A DNA stretch of 64,000 bases from Spiroplasma_E sp902809815 (GCF_964030925.1 NZ_OZ034992.1:434001-498000), one strand, 5' to 3'. Positions 9,923 to 22,784 are shown, counted from the stretch's first letter. The notes: generated by a model not told the origin, from the sequence alone. Made by a program: numbers and translations.

Positions 9923-12076
9923 TTATTTTACTAGAGTAATACTTTTAAATTTAAAAGTACGTATACCTTGAAAATCAATTAAATTTTCAATATCAATAGC
10001 AGTGATAATAAAATGATATGTAGTGTTTTTAATTTTATATGTAAAATCATATTTTAAATTAATTGTTTCAATATTATTGATGGTAGTTTTAGTCATAGTA
10101 ATATTAGAAGTATTACCTATTTTTTTATTAATGCCGGTTGTGTTATCAGCATCAAAATAAACTTCATAGTTATCTTTAATTCATTGATTATTATTAGTAG
10201 TAATAATATTTTTAATTCCTAATTTATGACTTTCATCAGTAGTACCAAGTAATAAATTTAAAATATTATTTAGTTGACTGTGTGGTTCAAACATAGTTTT
10301 TTGTAAAATATCCAGTATTGAACCTTGAGTAAAAGTTGGATATTCTGGATCATCTTTATTAATGTGCCCACCTAATGATTTATATAATTCTTCGACATCG
10401 GTTGCTGTTACATCACTCTTATTAATTATGTTTTTTAGAGTAACAATAGTATCATTTTTAAAAATTATTAAGAGACCAGTAGTATTATTAAATAAAAAAT
10501 TCTCTAAATCTTGTAAATCAATATTAATACCTTCATTACCTGGATATTGTTCTGAAATTTTGGTAATTAGATCAGTAATACTAGTAATAATGTTTTTAAC
10601 ACTATCTGTATTAATTGCTTTAATAATGGTATCAATTAATTTATCAACATCTGGATATCCATTATCACCAATAAGTCCACCTAAGGTTAAAATTGCTGAT
10701 ATAGAGTTTGGTTTTGGTATTGTTAAATTAAGTTTAATATCATAAAGAAATGTATCAAAACCACGAGTTTCTGCTGTAGTTTTACCAAATACGGTTAGAA
10801 GTATTTGTTTTAATTTTTCTGGTTGGCTAATTAAAGATTTTATAGTATTAATAATATCAAGTAAATTATAACTACCAGCACTTGGCTTTGATGGATAACC
10901 ATTACCAATTGTTAAGTTTTTAACACCTTCAGTAATATCTGGCATATCTAATATTCATTTTTTAATAACAGGAATAATTGCTTCAATAATTGTTAAGATA
11001 TAAAGTGGGTTAGTTAAAAGATAGGGAAGGTATCTTTTAATATCATCAAAAAAACCTATATTATCAAAATTAACTTTTATTTCACTTGGTTTTGTTCAAC
11101 TCCCATCAAGTGTTATATGTTCTGAAAGAATATTACCTAAATATCGTGGACTTTTACCATCTTTACCAAAAATTTTATTGTCTTTACTCATTTTTCAAAA
11201 CAAGTAATTAATTAAAGTGCCACCATGATATAAATCATAATCTTGTTTTGACTTTCAATTACTTACTTTGTGACCAAGATAAAGTGGTATATCTATTATC
11301 ATTTTAGCGTGTGGATCTATTTTTCATCTTTCTCCATTATTTCAAGTGCTATAAGGTTGACCACTATCATCTTTTCAATTATTCATAAACTTAGTTAATG
11401 TTTCTTCATCAGTGGGTGTAGAAGTTTGTTGATCAGATCAACTGCCATTGACTAAATTACCAAATATTCTAGTTAGCGGATTTAAAAAATTAGGACCATA
11501 GTTATTAATTAAATTAGCAACTAATTGTAATCCAGCTGGTAAAGTGCTTAAGTCACCTTGTAATGATTTTAAAAAACTAGAAATGGGGTCCATACCAGCA
11601 CCTACAACTATATTTTCTAATTGTGGGTTAGCCATAATTGATATAGTTCTAATATAATCAAGTGATGAAAAAACATCATTAACTTGTTTTTTACTATTGA
11701 TGGTTTTAGTTAATTCACCTGTTCCAGAAGCTTTAAAAAAATTATCAGGATCAAAATTATTTACATCAATTTTTCCATTTTCCCCTCAACGTGTTTGTAA
11801 ATCACCTCAATTATCTAAACTAGTATTTTTAGTTAAATTATTAATACTATTATTTTTAATTTTTCCCATAATATCATCATTAGTACTACTAGTATCAGCG
11901 CCTAACTCTTTTGACATAACCATACTTTTAATTAAAGCAGAAGTTTGGTCAGCAAAACTTTTAGCGATACTATTAGTTACACGGTTAACATAAAAATTAA
12001 AGGTACAAGCTGATAGAGGTAAAATAGTGGCACTTGCTATTAAGATAATTCCTAACTTGGTAAATACTTTTTTCAT
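9923..12076 (-). CDS. large surface lipoprotein
   Basis: 717 aa reading leftward, starting MKKVFTKLGIILIASATILP followed by the lipobox LSAC, so it is a lipid-anchored membrane protein with the rest exposed outside. AAGGAG lies 8 bp before the ATG. No enzymatic motif was recognised; the sequence is Asn/Ile-rich with repeated helical stretches (IINTIKSLI, IITSITDLI). It is divergent from the FtsX-type permease at 12381 across 304 bp. Paired large lipoprotein/permease genes suggest a joint export or surface function (inference). Confidence 0.85.
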
Positions 12077-12380
12077 AGCAGTTCTCCTTAAATAAAGTGT
12101 TATTTTTGTCAATTTTATTTTATTAAAATTTAATACATTTAACTCTGAAAATAATTAAATTCATTTCTTACAAATTGTATCATTAGTTATTTTAATTTTA
12201 AAATTTATTTAAATAAACAATTTAAATATGGTAATATATCAAACAGAGAAAAATTAAACATTATTTTAAAATTATCCTATATATTAATTTTGTATAAGTG
12301 TGATATTATTAATCCATATGTGAACTTAATAATTAAAATTAAATGCAAAATTTTAATTTCAGGAATTAGGGAGAACTGTA
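12077..12380. promoter_or_regulatory. divergent promoter region
   Basis: 304 bp between the divergent lipoprotein and permease genes. It must carry promoters for both. AT-rich -10-like boxes are frequent, so no single one can be assigned. No hairpin stands out. Confidence 0.4.
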
Positions 12381-15300
12381 ATGGCAAGGTTAAATAAACG
12401 CGAAAAAGCGAATAATAAAAAAATGGTGTCTACTAATAAAAAAACAAAAAAAAGTTTATTTAAGAATGCGTTACTATTAAAGCAGACTTTAGTTGCTACA
12501 TGAAAAAGTAAATTACAATTAGTTATTTTATTATTACTTACTGCTTTTGCAACTTCGTTGGTTACTGGAAGTTGAATTTCGTACGTTAGAATGATTGAAG
12601 GAAGCAATCAATTAGGATTAAATGATCTTAAGTTTGATGCTGTTTTACCTTATTCACCAGTGTCGCAAGGTATTAAACAAATTGCTAATCAAGCTTTTAG
12701 TTTAAAGTTAGGTCGATTTTATGTTCAAAATGGAACTGATAGTAAAAGTACTAAAGCGCTTTATTTTGATGATACAAAAATAGGCACAGATCAAGAAATC
12801 CTACCAATCACTAAAGATAACTTAACTATTGATTATACTCGTGATAATACAGGTAATATTACTGGGTTTAATGATATAAGATGAACAAACCCAGATAATC
12901 CTTTATTTTTTAATTTGAATAATAATAATGTTAAAGCAAGCATCTATGGTCAATTATTATTAAAGTCAAAAAATGCTGCTAATGAGAATTTAAAAAACCA
13001 TTTTAAAACAGCAGCAGATGATTTATATCGTGATGTTTTTTTAAAAAAAACAGCACCCAATATTCTTCAATCTATTAATACTTTTATTAAGGAATGGATT
13101 ACAAAACATTCAACAGATCCGATATTAAAGGAGACTGATAATGATAAAGTTACCACTTGAATTTTAGAAAATAAAATAAATTTTAGATCTTCTTCTAATG
13201 ATGCTACTATTCCTGATAGTGTTAATTTACAAGATCAAACAGAAAGAAATGAACTTTTTATTAAAGTAGTTAAGGAAACTGAACCTGATCCAAGATTAGA
13301 TAATGATTATGGTATGAATGGTCAATGAATGAGAATTTATCGTAATTTTTCTGCAACAGAATCTGATAGTAACATTTATACTAATTTTACTAATACTTCT
13401 ATTGGTTATCATTCACCTTTTAACTATAATATGATTAGTGATGGCACTGAAAGAGACGCTTTTTCTTCATATTTAATTCGTGCGGTTGCAGCATTACAAA
13501 TGCGTGATTTATATGTTCGTAATCAATTTACTGCCAGTGTTGGAGTAATTAATAATACTCAAATTAATACTAAAATTATTGATATTGGTTTACCTAATGC
13601 TTTAAATCATACTAATCTAAAAGTATTTGAAGGTGTTGCACCAACAAGTAAAAATGAAATAGTTATTACGCCACAATATGCAAGAAAAAATAAAAGTAAT
13701 AAAGCGTATAAACCAGGCGATCATATTAATATTAATGGTACTGACTTTATTGTTAGTGGTATTGGTGGTGATGCTTATGATATTTATCCAACGATTAGTG
13801 ACTTAGATCCAATTCCCAATACAAGAACTGAATTTATTGCTTATGTTACACCTTCAGCATGAAATGATGGAAATTGATATAAGACAGCAGATAAAACTGA
13901 TAATACTTTAATGTATTTTACAAAATGAAATAATGTTCCTAAAAATAGTATTCATGAATTTGATGTTGATTTATTTAATGATTTTTTTCAAAAAACAATA
14001 TTTAGTGATAATGGTGTTAGTGATTTAAATCAATATGATTATAATAAGTATTTAGTTGAGAAATATGGTAATACAGTTTCAACACCACAATCGTCTTCTA
14101 CATACCTTATTAATCCAAATCCTGTAGTTACAAGTAGTAATAGTCAGTTTTCGCTTTATAATAGTAAAGAAAAGATATTTAATTCAGCAATAATTGGATT
14201 TTTATTTGCAGCAATAGCAGGAGTATTATTTTTACTAACGGTTGTTATTTTTATTACTACTTTAATTGTTAAAAAAGCAATCCAACATGGACAAGTTTCA
14301 ATGGGTATTTTAAAATCAATAGGTTATAAAACATGAAAAATTACGATTTCTTATTTGGCATATCCATTATTAACACTATTAATTGCAATTCCAATTGGCT
14401 GAATTGTTGGTCTTGTAATTCAGGTATATTTAACTGAGATTTTTAATACTTTATTTGTTTTACCATATAATGTTTTTAACTTTGATGTTGTTCCATTATT
14501 TATTTCAATTGTTTTAATTATTGGTTTTATTTCAATTGTTACTTTATTAACTGCCTTTCGTCTTTTAAAACGTGATCCTTTATTTTTAATTAAAAAAGAT
14601 AGTGATTTAGCTTTAGGTGTTCCTAAAAGTAGAACTAGCAAGTTTTTACAAAATAATTTTCGTCTTCGTTTTTTATTATCGTTATCAAAAACTAGTTGAA
14701 AAAAAATTTTAGTTACTTCAGGAGTTATTACTTTAGCTTCACTTTCAATTGTAGCAACAACACTAGTTCCTGCCACTATTAATAGTTTAAAAGTTAATTA
14801 TTTCAAAACTCAAAAATATAAAAATTATTATGAGTATCAAACACCAATGCCGAATATGCCAATGAGTAAATATGGATTATATTCATGAGATTTTTTTAAT
14901 CGACCAAGCGGTGAGAAATATTATCCAACTTATGGTGCTATGCCTTGACCTGAAGATAAAATTGTTTATGATGAGAAAAAGGCACGTGTTGGATGATATA
15001 ATCCATTATTGTTTAAAAAAGAAAAATTAACTAATAATTTTGCTGATATTTTTACTTTTGATTCATCTTTTCCTGAATCTGAAAGAGCAGAGTTTATAAA
15101 AAAAATGTTCTCTTATTATCAAGAACAATCAACAGGGACATTAGATCTTAATGATTTAGTTTGATCATATAGTTGATTAGGTGGCAAAGCTTTTAGTAAT
15201 CAGTTAATAACTGATTTAAGTAAAGAAGATAATACACCATCAAAAATATTTTCATATAATATTGTTAATTTTGCAAGTGGCCAATTACCTAATATTTTGC

Positions 15301-17108
15301 AAGTTCCCAATCCTGGAGTGCCACCTGGTCCAGAGGCAATTAAAGAAATTTTAAAGCAAGTATTACCAGGCTTTGTTCGTCAGAGTATTGATAGTTTGCC
15401 AAGACCTAATATTAAAGAAGATCCTTATGATTATTTTAGTATTGGTCATAATACTATTGCTTTTAATCCAAAAACTATTAATAATGGTGATATTAATGGA
15501 CCAGATGAAGAATTAGTAACACAGTTTAAAGTTGGTGTTGATGAAAGTACAAAAATTGCTAAAAAAGAACTAATGGATGTTATTGGTATTAATCCCAATA
15601 CTGCGATGTTGGTATTAAAAAATGATGAAGTTAAAGCTTTAAAATATAATGCTAATGCTAATGCTATTCCAATGGTTATCAATCGTGCTTTTCAATCTAA
15701 ATTTGGATTAGATGTTGGTTCACAATTTAGTGGTGTACCACAAGTTAATACTCTATGTTATAAAAATATTGATGGTAAAAGTATTCCTTTACCAAAAGAA
15801 AATTGATATTACGGTGAAACACCACCAACAGATTGTTATACTACAAATGGTGGCATTTGATCAAAAAGTGGAACAAAATGAAATTATCGTGGTGATCAAA
15901 AAATAAAATTATCTGATAATAGTAAAGAATATAGTGATATCCACGGCACTAGGTATAATGGTATGTATGATGAAAAAGGACAACCAATTATAAATAATGA
16001 ACCTATTACTTGAAATAATGTTAATGATATTTGATTAAAATTGCCTTCTGATATTAGTGATAGTGCTAGAAGTGGTAAAATTCCAACAGCTGATAATGCT
16101 AAAACAATTGATTTTGATTTATCACGTATTTCCGATTCAACAGGTGAATGAATTAGACCTTTTTCATATGATTTGGTAAAGCCATATAATGGATTTGATC
16201 CTAAAGATCCATTAAGTATTTTATTAAACCGCCCAGCAGAATGATTTATGGGAATGGTTAATAATAATATTTTAACTAAAGAAAATAATATTAATGCTGA
16301 TAGTTTACAAGCAGATATTAAAAATAACATGCCAACATGATGAAAAAATATTACGGGTGATGATAATCCACTTCATACATATCAAGTTGTGGGAATTCAA
16401 GATTCTTATGATACTCCTAAAGCCTATGTTGATCAAAAATGAGCTAATGAAATTATGGGTTATAGTTATATTGATGATAATCCTTATTATTCAGGAACGG
16501 ATGTATTTCAATGATTTAATGGTAAGTTAAGTGCTAATGCTAATGTTTTTGATTTAATTGGAAGAATGAGTTTTAAATCAAATTTAGATGATTATACTAT
16601 TTATGCAACTACTAGTTTAAGTGGTAATCAAAATATACCAATGGTCAAAAAAAATTATTTATTATCAAGACAACAAGCAATGCTTACTAAAATGTCAGAT
16701 ATTGCTTTCAGTGCTAGTGCTTTATTTATTGTGACAACGATTATTTGTTCAATATTAATTGTTATTATGATTACTGATTTATTTACCGATCAATTTCGTC
16801 GTTTTATGGCTCATATGAAAGCAGAAGGATATACTAATTGAGAAATTAATTCTTTTACTTTAGGTATTTTTACACCTTGAGCATTACTTGGTTATATTGT
16901 AGGATTTGCCCTAGGTTTCCTTGCTATTTATGGTTTAATTTTTATTCTTACTAGTTTTGTTGGTGTGGCTTTACCATTTACAATAACATGATGAATATTA
17001 CCAGTAAGTTTTACCATAATTGGTGGTATATATATATCAACATTTATTATCAATAATCATGAATTAAATAAAATGAATTTAATTGAATTATTAAAATCTG
17101 ATGAATAA
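12381..17108 (+). CDS. FtsX/MacB-type ABC transporter permease, very large
   Basis: 1575 aa with many TGA-encoded Trp. A basic N-terminus is followed by one membrane helix (residues about 45-70), a long extracytoplasmic region, a first FtsX block with three or four helices (about 600-800), a second large outside domain (about 800-1430), and a final FtsX block (about 1435-1575). This is the two-half permease layout of lipoprotein-export or peptide transporters. No cognate ATPase is adjacent; the ABC-F protein at 7804 is not a partner. The start ATG 12381 has GGGAGAA upstream. Confidence 0.85.
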
Positions 17109-17128
17109 AATAAAGTTCACTAAAGAAT

Positions 17129-17163
17129 ATTTGGTAAATTTAAATATTTAAATTTACCAAATT
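17129..17163. terminator. long AT-rich palindrome after permease
   Basis: A near-perfect hairpin TTTGGTAAATTTAAATA/TATTTAAATTTACCAAA about 25 bp past the permease stop. It lacks a long T-run, so it is a weak terminator or an mRNA 3'-end stabiliser. Confidence 0.5.
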
Positions 17164-17184
17164 AATAGTCAAATATGTATACTT

Positions 17185-17250
17185 TATTTGAAAACTAAAT
17201 ATAGTTTTTAACTCATTACTTTATTTTAAAGTAAATGGGTTTTTTATTTT
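17185..17250 (+). promoter_or_regulatory. leader hairpin 2 of the four-gene set
   Basis: AACTCATTACTTTA (17210-17223) pairs with TAAAGTAAATGGGTT (17227-17241) and T6 follows. The 3' arm and T-run are identical to leader 1 at 6088-6108. The hairpin ends about 12 bp before the AAGGAG of the J-domain/ankyrin gene. Confidence 0.6.
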
Positions 17251-17270
17251 GAAAGGAGAAAAAAAGAATT

Positions 17271-18248
17271 TTGAAAGATGAATCATTAATTTCTAATTAT
17301 TATGATATATTAAATGTATTACCAACAGCATCAGTAGCAGAAATTAAAAAAAAATTCAAACAGACTGCTCTAAAAACTCATCCAGATAAAAATAATAATC
17401 CTCAATCAAAACTTAAAATGCAAGAATTGAATGAAGCAAAAAGAATATTAACGGATGAAAACTTAAGAAAAGTTTTTGATCAAAAACTTTTTATTTACTT
17501 TTTACAAAATGGTAATAATAAGGAAGTTATTTATTTTCTTACTAATAAAATAAATAATTTAAATATAAATGAAAAAGATAATTCTGGTAATACTCCTTTA
17601 CATTATGCATGTTTTCATAATTTTTTAGAAGCTGCAGATCTATTAATTAAATATGGCGTTAATATAAATGCCAAAAATAATAGAGATAATACTCCTTTAC
17701 ATTATGCTATAATGGGTAATGCTGATTTAAAATTTATTAATTTATTAATTGATAAAGGTGCTAATTTTATTGAGAAAGATAAAATGGGTAATGATAGTTT
17801 ATCTTTTGTCAAAGATTTTTCAAAAGATAAGAAAGTTTCTAAATTTTTTTTTAAAAAAATGAAAAAAATAAGAATAAAACAAAATCAACAAATCTTATTA
17901 AATATAACTAAAAGAATTACTAATATTGAAAGAGAAATTACCAATATTGAAAGAGATATTGCACATTTTGAACAGAAAAAAATAAATTCAGTATTAAATT
18001 ATATTATTATTATTTTTACTTTTGGTTGTGTTAATAAGAACAAAGATATAAATAAGGATATTTTAATTAAGACTGATCAACTTAAAAATTTATTATTAGA
18101 AAAAGAAATTGCTAATAATGAGAAACATGTATTTAAAGAAAAAATAAACCGGTTAAATTTTAATAAAACTAAAAAAATAAATGCAATGGATTTACAAAAT
18201 CAACCTTCAACAAGTGGATATAACACATCAAATTCATCATGTATTTAA
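17271..18248 (+). CDS. J-domain protein fused to ankyrin repeats, effector-like
   Basis: 325 aa. Residues 8-65 are a J domain (YYDILNVLPTASVAEIKKKF; HPD motif in KTHPDKN), the part of DnaJ that stimulates Hsp70. Residues about 95-180 hold two to three ankyrin repeats (GNTPLHYACFHNFLEAADLL; DNTPLHYAIMGN). A charged helix, a hydrophobic segment (INSVLNYIIIIFTFGCV, about 238-254), a coiled coil and a Ser/Thr-rich tail follow. Translation must start at TTG 17271, since the nearby ATG is out of frame; AAGGAG is 12 bp upstream. The mix of host-like modules suggests a host-directed protein (inference). Confidence 0.82.
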   Translation: MKDESLISNYYDILNVLPTASVAEIKKKFKQTALKTHPDKNNNPQSKLKMQELNEAKRILTDENLRKVFDQKLFIYFLQNGNNKEVIYFLTNKINNLNINEKDNSGNTPLHYACFHNFLEAADLLIKYGVNINAKNNRDNTPLHYAIMGNADLKFINLLIDKGANFIEKDKMGNDSLSFVKDFSKDKKVSKFFFKKMKKIRIKQNQQILLNITKRITNIEREITNIERDIAHFEQKKINSVLNYIIIIFTFGCVNKNKDINKDILIKTDQLKNLLLEKEIANNEKHVFKEKINRLNFNKTKKINAMDLQNQPSTSGYNTSNSSCI

Positions 18249-18260
18249 TAAAACAAGTTA

Positions 18261-18290
18261 AAAAGATTGCTTTTGCAATCTTTTATTTTT
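18261..18290 (+). terminator. intrinsic terminator
   Basis: AAAAGATTGC-TTTT-GCAATCTTTT followed by ATTTTT, 13 bp after the J-domain/ankyrin stop. Confidence 0.85.
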
Positions 18291-18351
18291 AGCTAAAATC
18301 AAGAAAAAATGATTGATATTTTTTAGATTTATTATTAAATTAAAATATAAT

Positions 18352-19507
18352 GGACATATTCCGTAATTAAATTTAATTAATTGTCAATAAAATTGTTTTA
18401 AAACTATTTAGTGTTATTGAATATAGAAATAAATATTTTTTGAAAAAATAGTTTAAAAAATGAGTTTACATTTTAAACAAAAAATTGTTAATAATATTTT
18501 TATATTAACTCGATAAAAATTTAAATTTTAAAAAAATATTTTTAATATTTTTTTTATTTTAATGGTTTTATTTTATTAAAAATTTCACAAAGTAAGTTAA
18601 ATCTTAAGTACATAAGTCTAAATTTAGATTTTCTACATTTATTTACTAAAATTTTGAATCTTTTCAATCAAGCAAAGACATGTTCAACTTTAATTCTAAT
18701 TTTAGATACAATCTTATTGTATTTTCTTTCTTGTTTAGTTAATTTTTTATTTTTAGTTCTTTTAATTGGTATTATTGTATTTTTATAAATATTTTGTATA
18801 CCTTGATATCCTAAATCACCAATAATTATTGTTTTTTCTGAAAATTCAAGATTTGAATTTTTTAATATTTGAAAATCATGCACTTTACCATTACCAGCAA
18901 AAATATCAACAATTTTTTTATTAAAAAAATCATATACAATTTGAAATTTTATAGAATACATTCAACTTTTACCAGAAAAATATTCTAACTGTAGTTTTTT
19001 TTAGTTGGTCTTTCAATTTCAATCTCAGTTGAATCAATTAAATAAAATTGAAATTCATTTGAATTTTCTTGTTTTTTATCAATTTTTAATTTATATCTTT
19101 CTTTTAAAAATTGGTAATCTTTGTGGTTACTAAGTTTATTTTCTACTCAAGTAATATTTCGAAAACAACTTGATGGGCTCATTTTAGATTTAATACTCAT
19201 TTGAAAAAAGTATAATATTCTTTTCAGTATAATAAAGTCATCATTAATCTTTCTTCTACTGAAAGTTTATTTTTTCGACCTTTATTTTTTTCTAATTTTT
19301 CTATTTCAATTAATTTTTCTAACATTTCATTAAAATGAAAACGTTTTATACCAAAATATCTGTAAAATTCTTCATTTTTTAATTTTTTTAAATTTTCAAA
19401 AATCATTTTTATCAACACTTTTCTAAATTTATTGTTAATAACAAAATTATAAAATAAATTTTAAAATTATTAATTGACTTTTAAAAAATTTAATTACGGA
19501 ATATGTC
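18352..19507 (-). mobile_element. IS5-type insertion sequence, copy 2
   Basis: Same ends as copy 1 (GACATATTCCG...CGGAATATGTC), inverted orientation. It is flanked by TAAT on both sides (18348-18351 and 19508-19511), a 4-bp target duplication. Confidence 0.88.
18554..19418 (-). pseudogene. IS5-type transposase, ORF1 frameshifted
   Basis: Equivalent to the transposase at 43226-44091, but the T7 run in the YYTFFQMS segment of ORF1 has only six bases here (complement A6 at about 19204-19209), so ORF1 breaks before the catalytic LIDSTEIEI. ORF2 is open, with one change (ADNGK to AGNGK). Probably inactive unless supplied in trans. Confidence 0.75.
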
Positions 19508-19628
19508 TAATAAATTACTTATTAAATAAAACTTTTAAATCGTACTATTAATATTTTAATAAAATTAAAGTATTAATGTCATAAATAACTAGTTATTTAT
19601 TGGTATAATAAACAATGTAGGTGAAAAT

Positions 19629-20612
19629 ATGGCATTTTTTAAAAATTTAAAGACAAAATTATTTGGTCAAAAGACAACTAAATATGATCAGGGCCTTAAA
19701 AAGTCAAGAACATTATTTGCATCTAAAATTAAAGCATTAGCAGCGCGTTATCATCAACTTGATGAACAATATTTTGAAGAATTAACTGAAGTATTAATTT
19801 TAGCAGATGTTGGATACAAAATGGCAGAAACTATTACTGATGAAATTCGTCATGAAGCTAAAATCCAAAAATTAACAAAACCAAAAGATATTAATGATAT
19901 TATTATTGATAAAATGTTTGTTATTTATACTGATGGTCAGTTGGTTTCTACAAGATTAAATTTTAGTAGTAATAATATTTCGTTATTTTTAGTTGTTGGT
20001 GTTAATGGTAATGGTAAGACAACATCAGCAGCTAAATTAGCAGCTAAATTAAAAACACAAGGTAAAAAACCAATTCTAGTTGCTGCAGATACTTTTCGTG
20101 CTGGTGCAGTTGAACAATTGCAAATTTGAGCAGAAAGAATTGGTATTCCTTGTTATTTAGGAACACCAAAGCAAGATCCAGCTAGTGTTGTTTATGCTGG
20201 AATTGAAGCAGCTAAATCTGAAGGTTGTGATGTTATTATTGTTGATACAGCAGGGAGATTAGAAAATAAAGTTAATTTGATGCAGGAGTTAAAAAAGATT
20301 AATAAAATTATTACTCAGAAATTAGGACATGAAGCTAATGAAACATTGTTAGTAATTGATGGTACAACTGGACAAAATGGTATTAATCAAGCGCAAGAAT
20401 TTATGAAAATTGTTTCTTTGACTGGCATTATTTTAACAAAAATGGATGGCACTGCTAAAGGTGGCATTATTCTTGCTATTAAGGAAGAATTAGATATTCC
20501 TGTTAAATTAATGGGTTTTGGTGAAGGTATTAATGACTTGGAAGAGTTTGATTTAGATAAGTATATTTTTAGTTTAACAAGTGATTTGTTTGTGGAGTAT
20601 GAAAATGAATAG
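19629..20612 (+). CDS. ftsY: signal recognition particle receptor FtsY
   Basis: 327 aa, an SRP-type GTPase. The N-terminal helical N domain (to about residue 110) precedes the G domain: G1 GVNGNGKTTSAAKLA, DTFRAGAVEQLQ, DTAGR, TKMDGTAKGG, then GFGEGINDLEEFD. It docks ribosome-SRP complexes at the membrane for co-translational insertion. The acidic A domain seen in larger FtsY proteins is missing, as is common in mollicutes. Its last codons overlap the ylxM start, so the two are translationally coupled. Confidence 0.95.
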
Positions 20613-20919
20613 TTTAGAAAAACAAGTTTTATATTATAGTTTATTTGCTTTTTATAATACATTATTAACAGCAAAACAAAAACAATATTTTACAAATTAC
20701 TTTATTGAGAATTTATCTTTACAAGAAATCGCTGATTTACAAAAAGTATCACGAACGGCTGTTCATGATAGTCTACAAAAAGTTATTATTTTATTAAATA
20801 AATATGAAAGTAAGTTGCATCTTTATGAAAAATATAAACAACGACAAGTAATATATGAAAAATATACGGAAAAGTATAATTTTATTAAAGTTTTACAAGA
20901 AATTGATAAAATAGAATAA
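20605..20919 (+). CDS. ylxM: YlxM-type helix-turn-helix SRP-associated protein
   Basis: 104 aa. Residues about 20-65 (LTAKQKQYFTNYFIENLSLQEIADLQKVSRTAVHDSL, split here only for description) are a sigma-70 region-4-like helix-turn-helix. YlxM homologues are encoded beside SRP genes and bind SRP components; here the partner is ftsY, with an 8-bp overlap. The C-terminal part is a charged helix. Confidence 0.85.
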   Translation: MNSLEKQVLYYSLFAFYNTLLTAKQKQYFTNYFIENLSLQEIADLQKVSRTAVHDSLQKVIILLNKYESKLHLYEKYKQRQVIYEKYTEKYNFIKVLQEIDKIE

Positions 20920-20934
20920 AGCAGGTGGAAATTA

Positions 20935-21762
20935 ATGAAAATTTTAATAATTGGTGATATTTACAGTATTGTTGGTAGACAAATGGTTAAATATTGAATT
21001 CCTAAAATAAAAAAGGAATATGAAAATCAATTTAAGATTGATTTAGTAGTTGCGAATGGTGAAAATACTACTCATGGTAAATCATTATGTAAAAAACACT
21101 ATGATGAATTAAAAAATGCTGGTATTGATATTATTACTACCGGTAATCATATTTTTGGTCATCCTGATGTTGCTAAGTATATTAATACAACTCCCGATTT
21201 ATTGCGTCCTTTAAATTATAATCCTTATCATCCAGGTAATGGTACAATTTTAGTTAAAGTTGGTAATAAAAAAGTACGTGTAACAAACTTAATTGGTCGT
21301 ACTTTCATGGATAAATCTGATAATCCTTATTTTGCTCTTGAACAACTTATTACGATTGATAAACAAAATAGTGAAGAAAAAAGTGACATTCATATTATTG
21401 ATTTTCATGCTGAAGCAACAGCGGAAAAGTTATCTTTTGCTTGAAATTTTGATGGTCAAGTTACTTGTGTGGTAGGAACTCATACTCATGTTCAAACAGC
21501 AGATAATCGTTTATTACCAAAAGGTACTGCTTTTATTAGTGATGTTGGAATGACAGGTCCGTTTTATTCTATTATTGGTGCTAAAGCTGAAGAAGTTATT
21601 ATTCGTGATAAAAAAAGTATGCCGGCAAAATTTAGTCCAGCTGATGGTGAAGGTCAATTTTCAGCTGTTTTATTAACTATTAATGATGAGACAAATAAAG
21701 CACAAAAAATTGAACGTATTTTTATTCATCCACAAGCACCTAATTTTAAAATTTACGAATAA
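20935..21762 (+). CDS. ymdB: YmdB-like metallophosphoesterase (TIGR00282 family)
   Basis: 275 aa. Metal-binding motifs run in order: GDI near the start, ANGENTTHG, TTGNHIFGH, IDFHAEATAEK, GTHTHVQTADN. These match the calcineurin-like family that includes Bacillus YmdB, a 2',3'-cyclic nucleotide phosphodiesterase. AGGTGG lies 7 bp upstream of the ATG. It follows ylxM by 15 bp, in the same run of housekeeping genes. Confidence 0.9.
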
Positions 21763-21792
21763 TTATAAATATAGGAAGGGACTAACTTTAAC

Positions 21793-22779
21793 ATGATATG
21801 AAACAATGCTAATTTTTTTACTGATAAAAATGGTTTATATTCGATTTTAATTGGGATTAGTATATTAATTATTTTAATAATTTTAAGAATTTTATTAATG
21901 GCAAAAATTAAAGATAATGTTCATGTACAACAAGCTGCTGAAATACGAGAAAAGGTAATTATTTTACGTGATGGTTATGAAGTAAAATTATTTAAGCAAA
22001 TGGTTGATAAAAGTACAGTCATTATTATTGGTGCTCATGGTTTGCAAGGTCAAAAAGATGATTTTAAATTATTAAGTTCTTTTTGTAAAAAATCACAACT
22101 ATCTTTAATTACTTATGATCGAAGAGGTAATGGTAAAAATGGACAAGATTGAAAATTTAAATCATTAGGTACTGATATTAATGATTTAAAAGATATAATA
22201 AGTGCAGTAAAATCTAAATATCCTAATCAAAAAATTATTGTTTTTGGTGAATCATTAGGCGCAGCTATTGCTAGTCATGCTGTTAAAAATAATTCACAAG
22301 TATCAGCATTAATTACTAGTAATTTAGTAACTAAAAAAAATCTTTATCAATTTTCATTAAGTTTTATTATTTGTTTTTGTTTTGCTTTTATTTTTAATTC
22401 TAATATTCAAATGCCAATCTATGTTGAAAATCAAGATATTTCTAGTAATAATGCTCATATTACTAATATAAATCAAAGATATAGTAATCGTCAAAATTGA
22501 TCATTACGTTTTTTACTACAATTTAAAAAAATTAATAAAAAAAGTATAATGGAAATTAGTAATTCAAAACTTCCAACGTTAATCTTGCAAAGTGCTGATG
22601 ATGTATTTAGTGATTTTCATCAACTTAAAATTAATAAAAAATATTGGAAGAAACATCATAGTTATGTTTTTATTTTTGATGGTAAACATGCTTTAATTAA
22701 TGAACCTAATATTAAAGATATATTTGATAATGAAATTATGCCATGAATTACAAAAAAAATTTTACTTGAGAAAGGTTAA
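21793..22779 (+). CDS. membrane-anchored alpha/beta hydrolase
   Basis: 328 aa. One N-terminal membrane helix (residues about 15-36, YSILIGISILIILIILRILL) precedes a serine hydrolase fold: oxyanion region IGAHGLQG, YDRRGNG, nucleophile elbow GESLGA, acid in SADDVFSD, and His in GKHALI. A second hydrophobic stretch (LSFIICFCFAFIF) follows the nucleophile. It resembles lysophospholipase/thioesterase-like enzymes; the substrate is unknown. Its stop lies 5 bp before metK. Confidence 0.82.
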
Positions 22780-22784
22780 AAAAT

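Noticed and set aside
12359..12607. Leftward 82-aa ORF at the start of the permease
   Set aside because: Antisense shadow of the permease N-terminus and first membrane helix.
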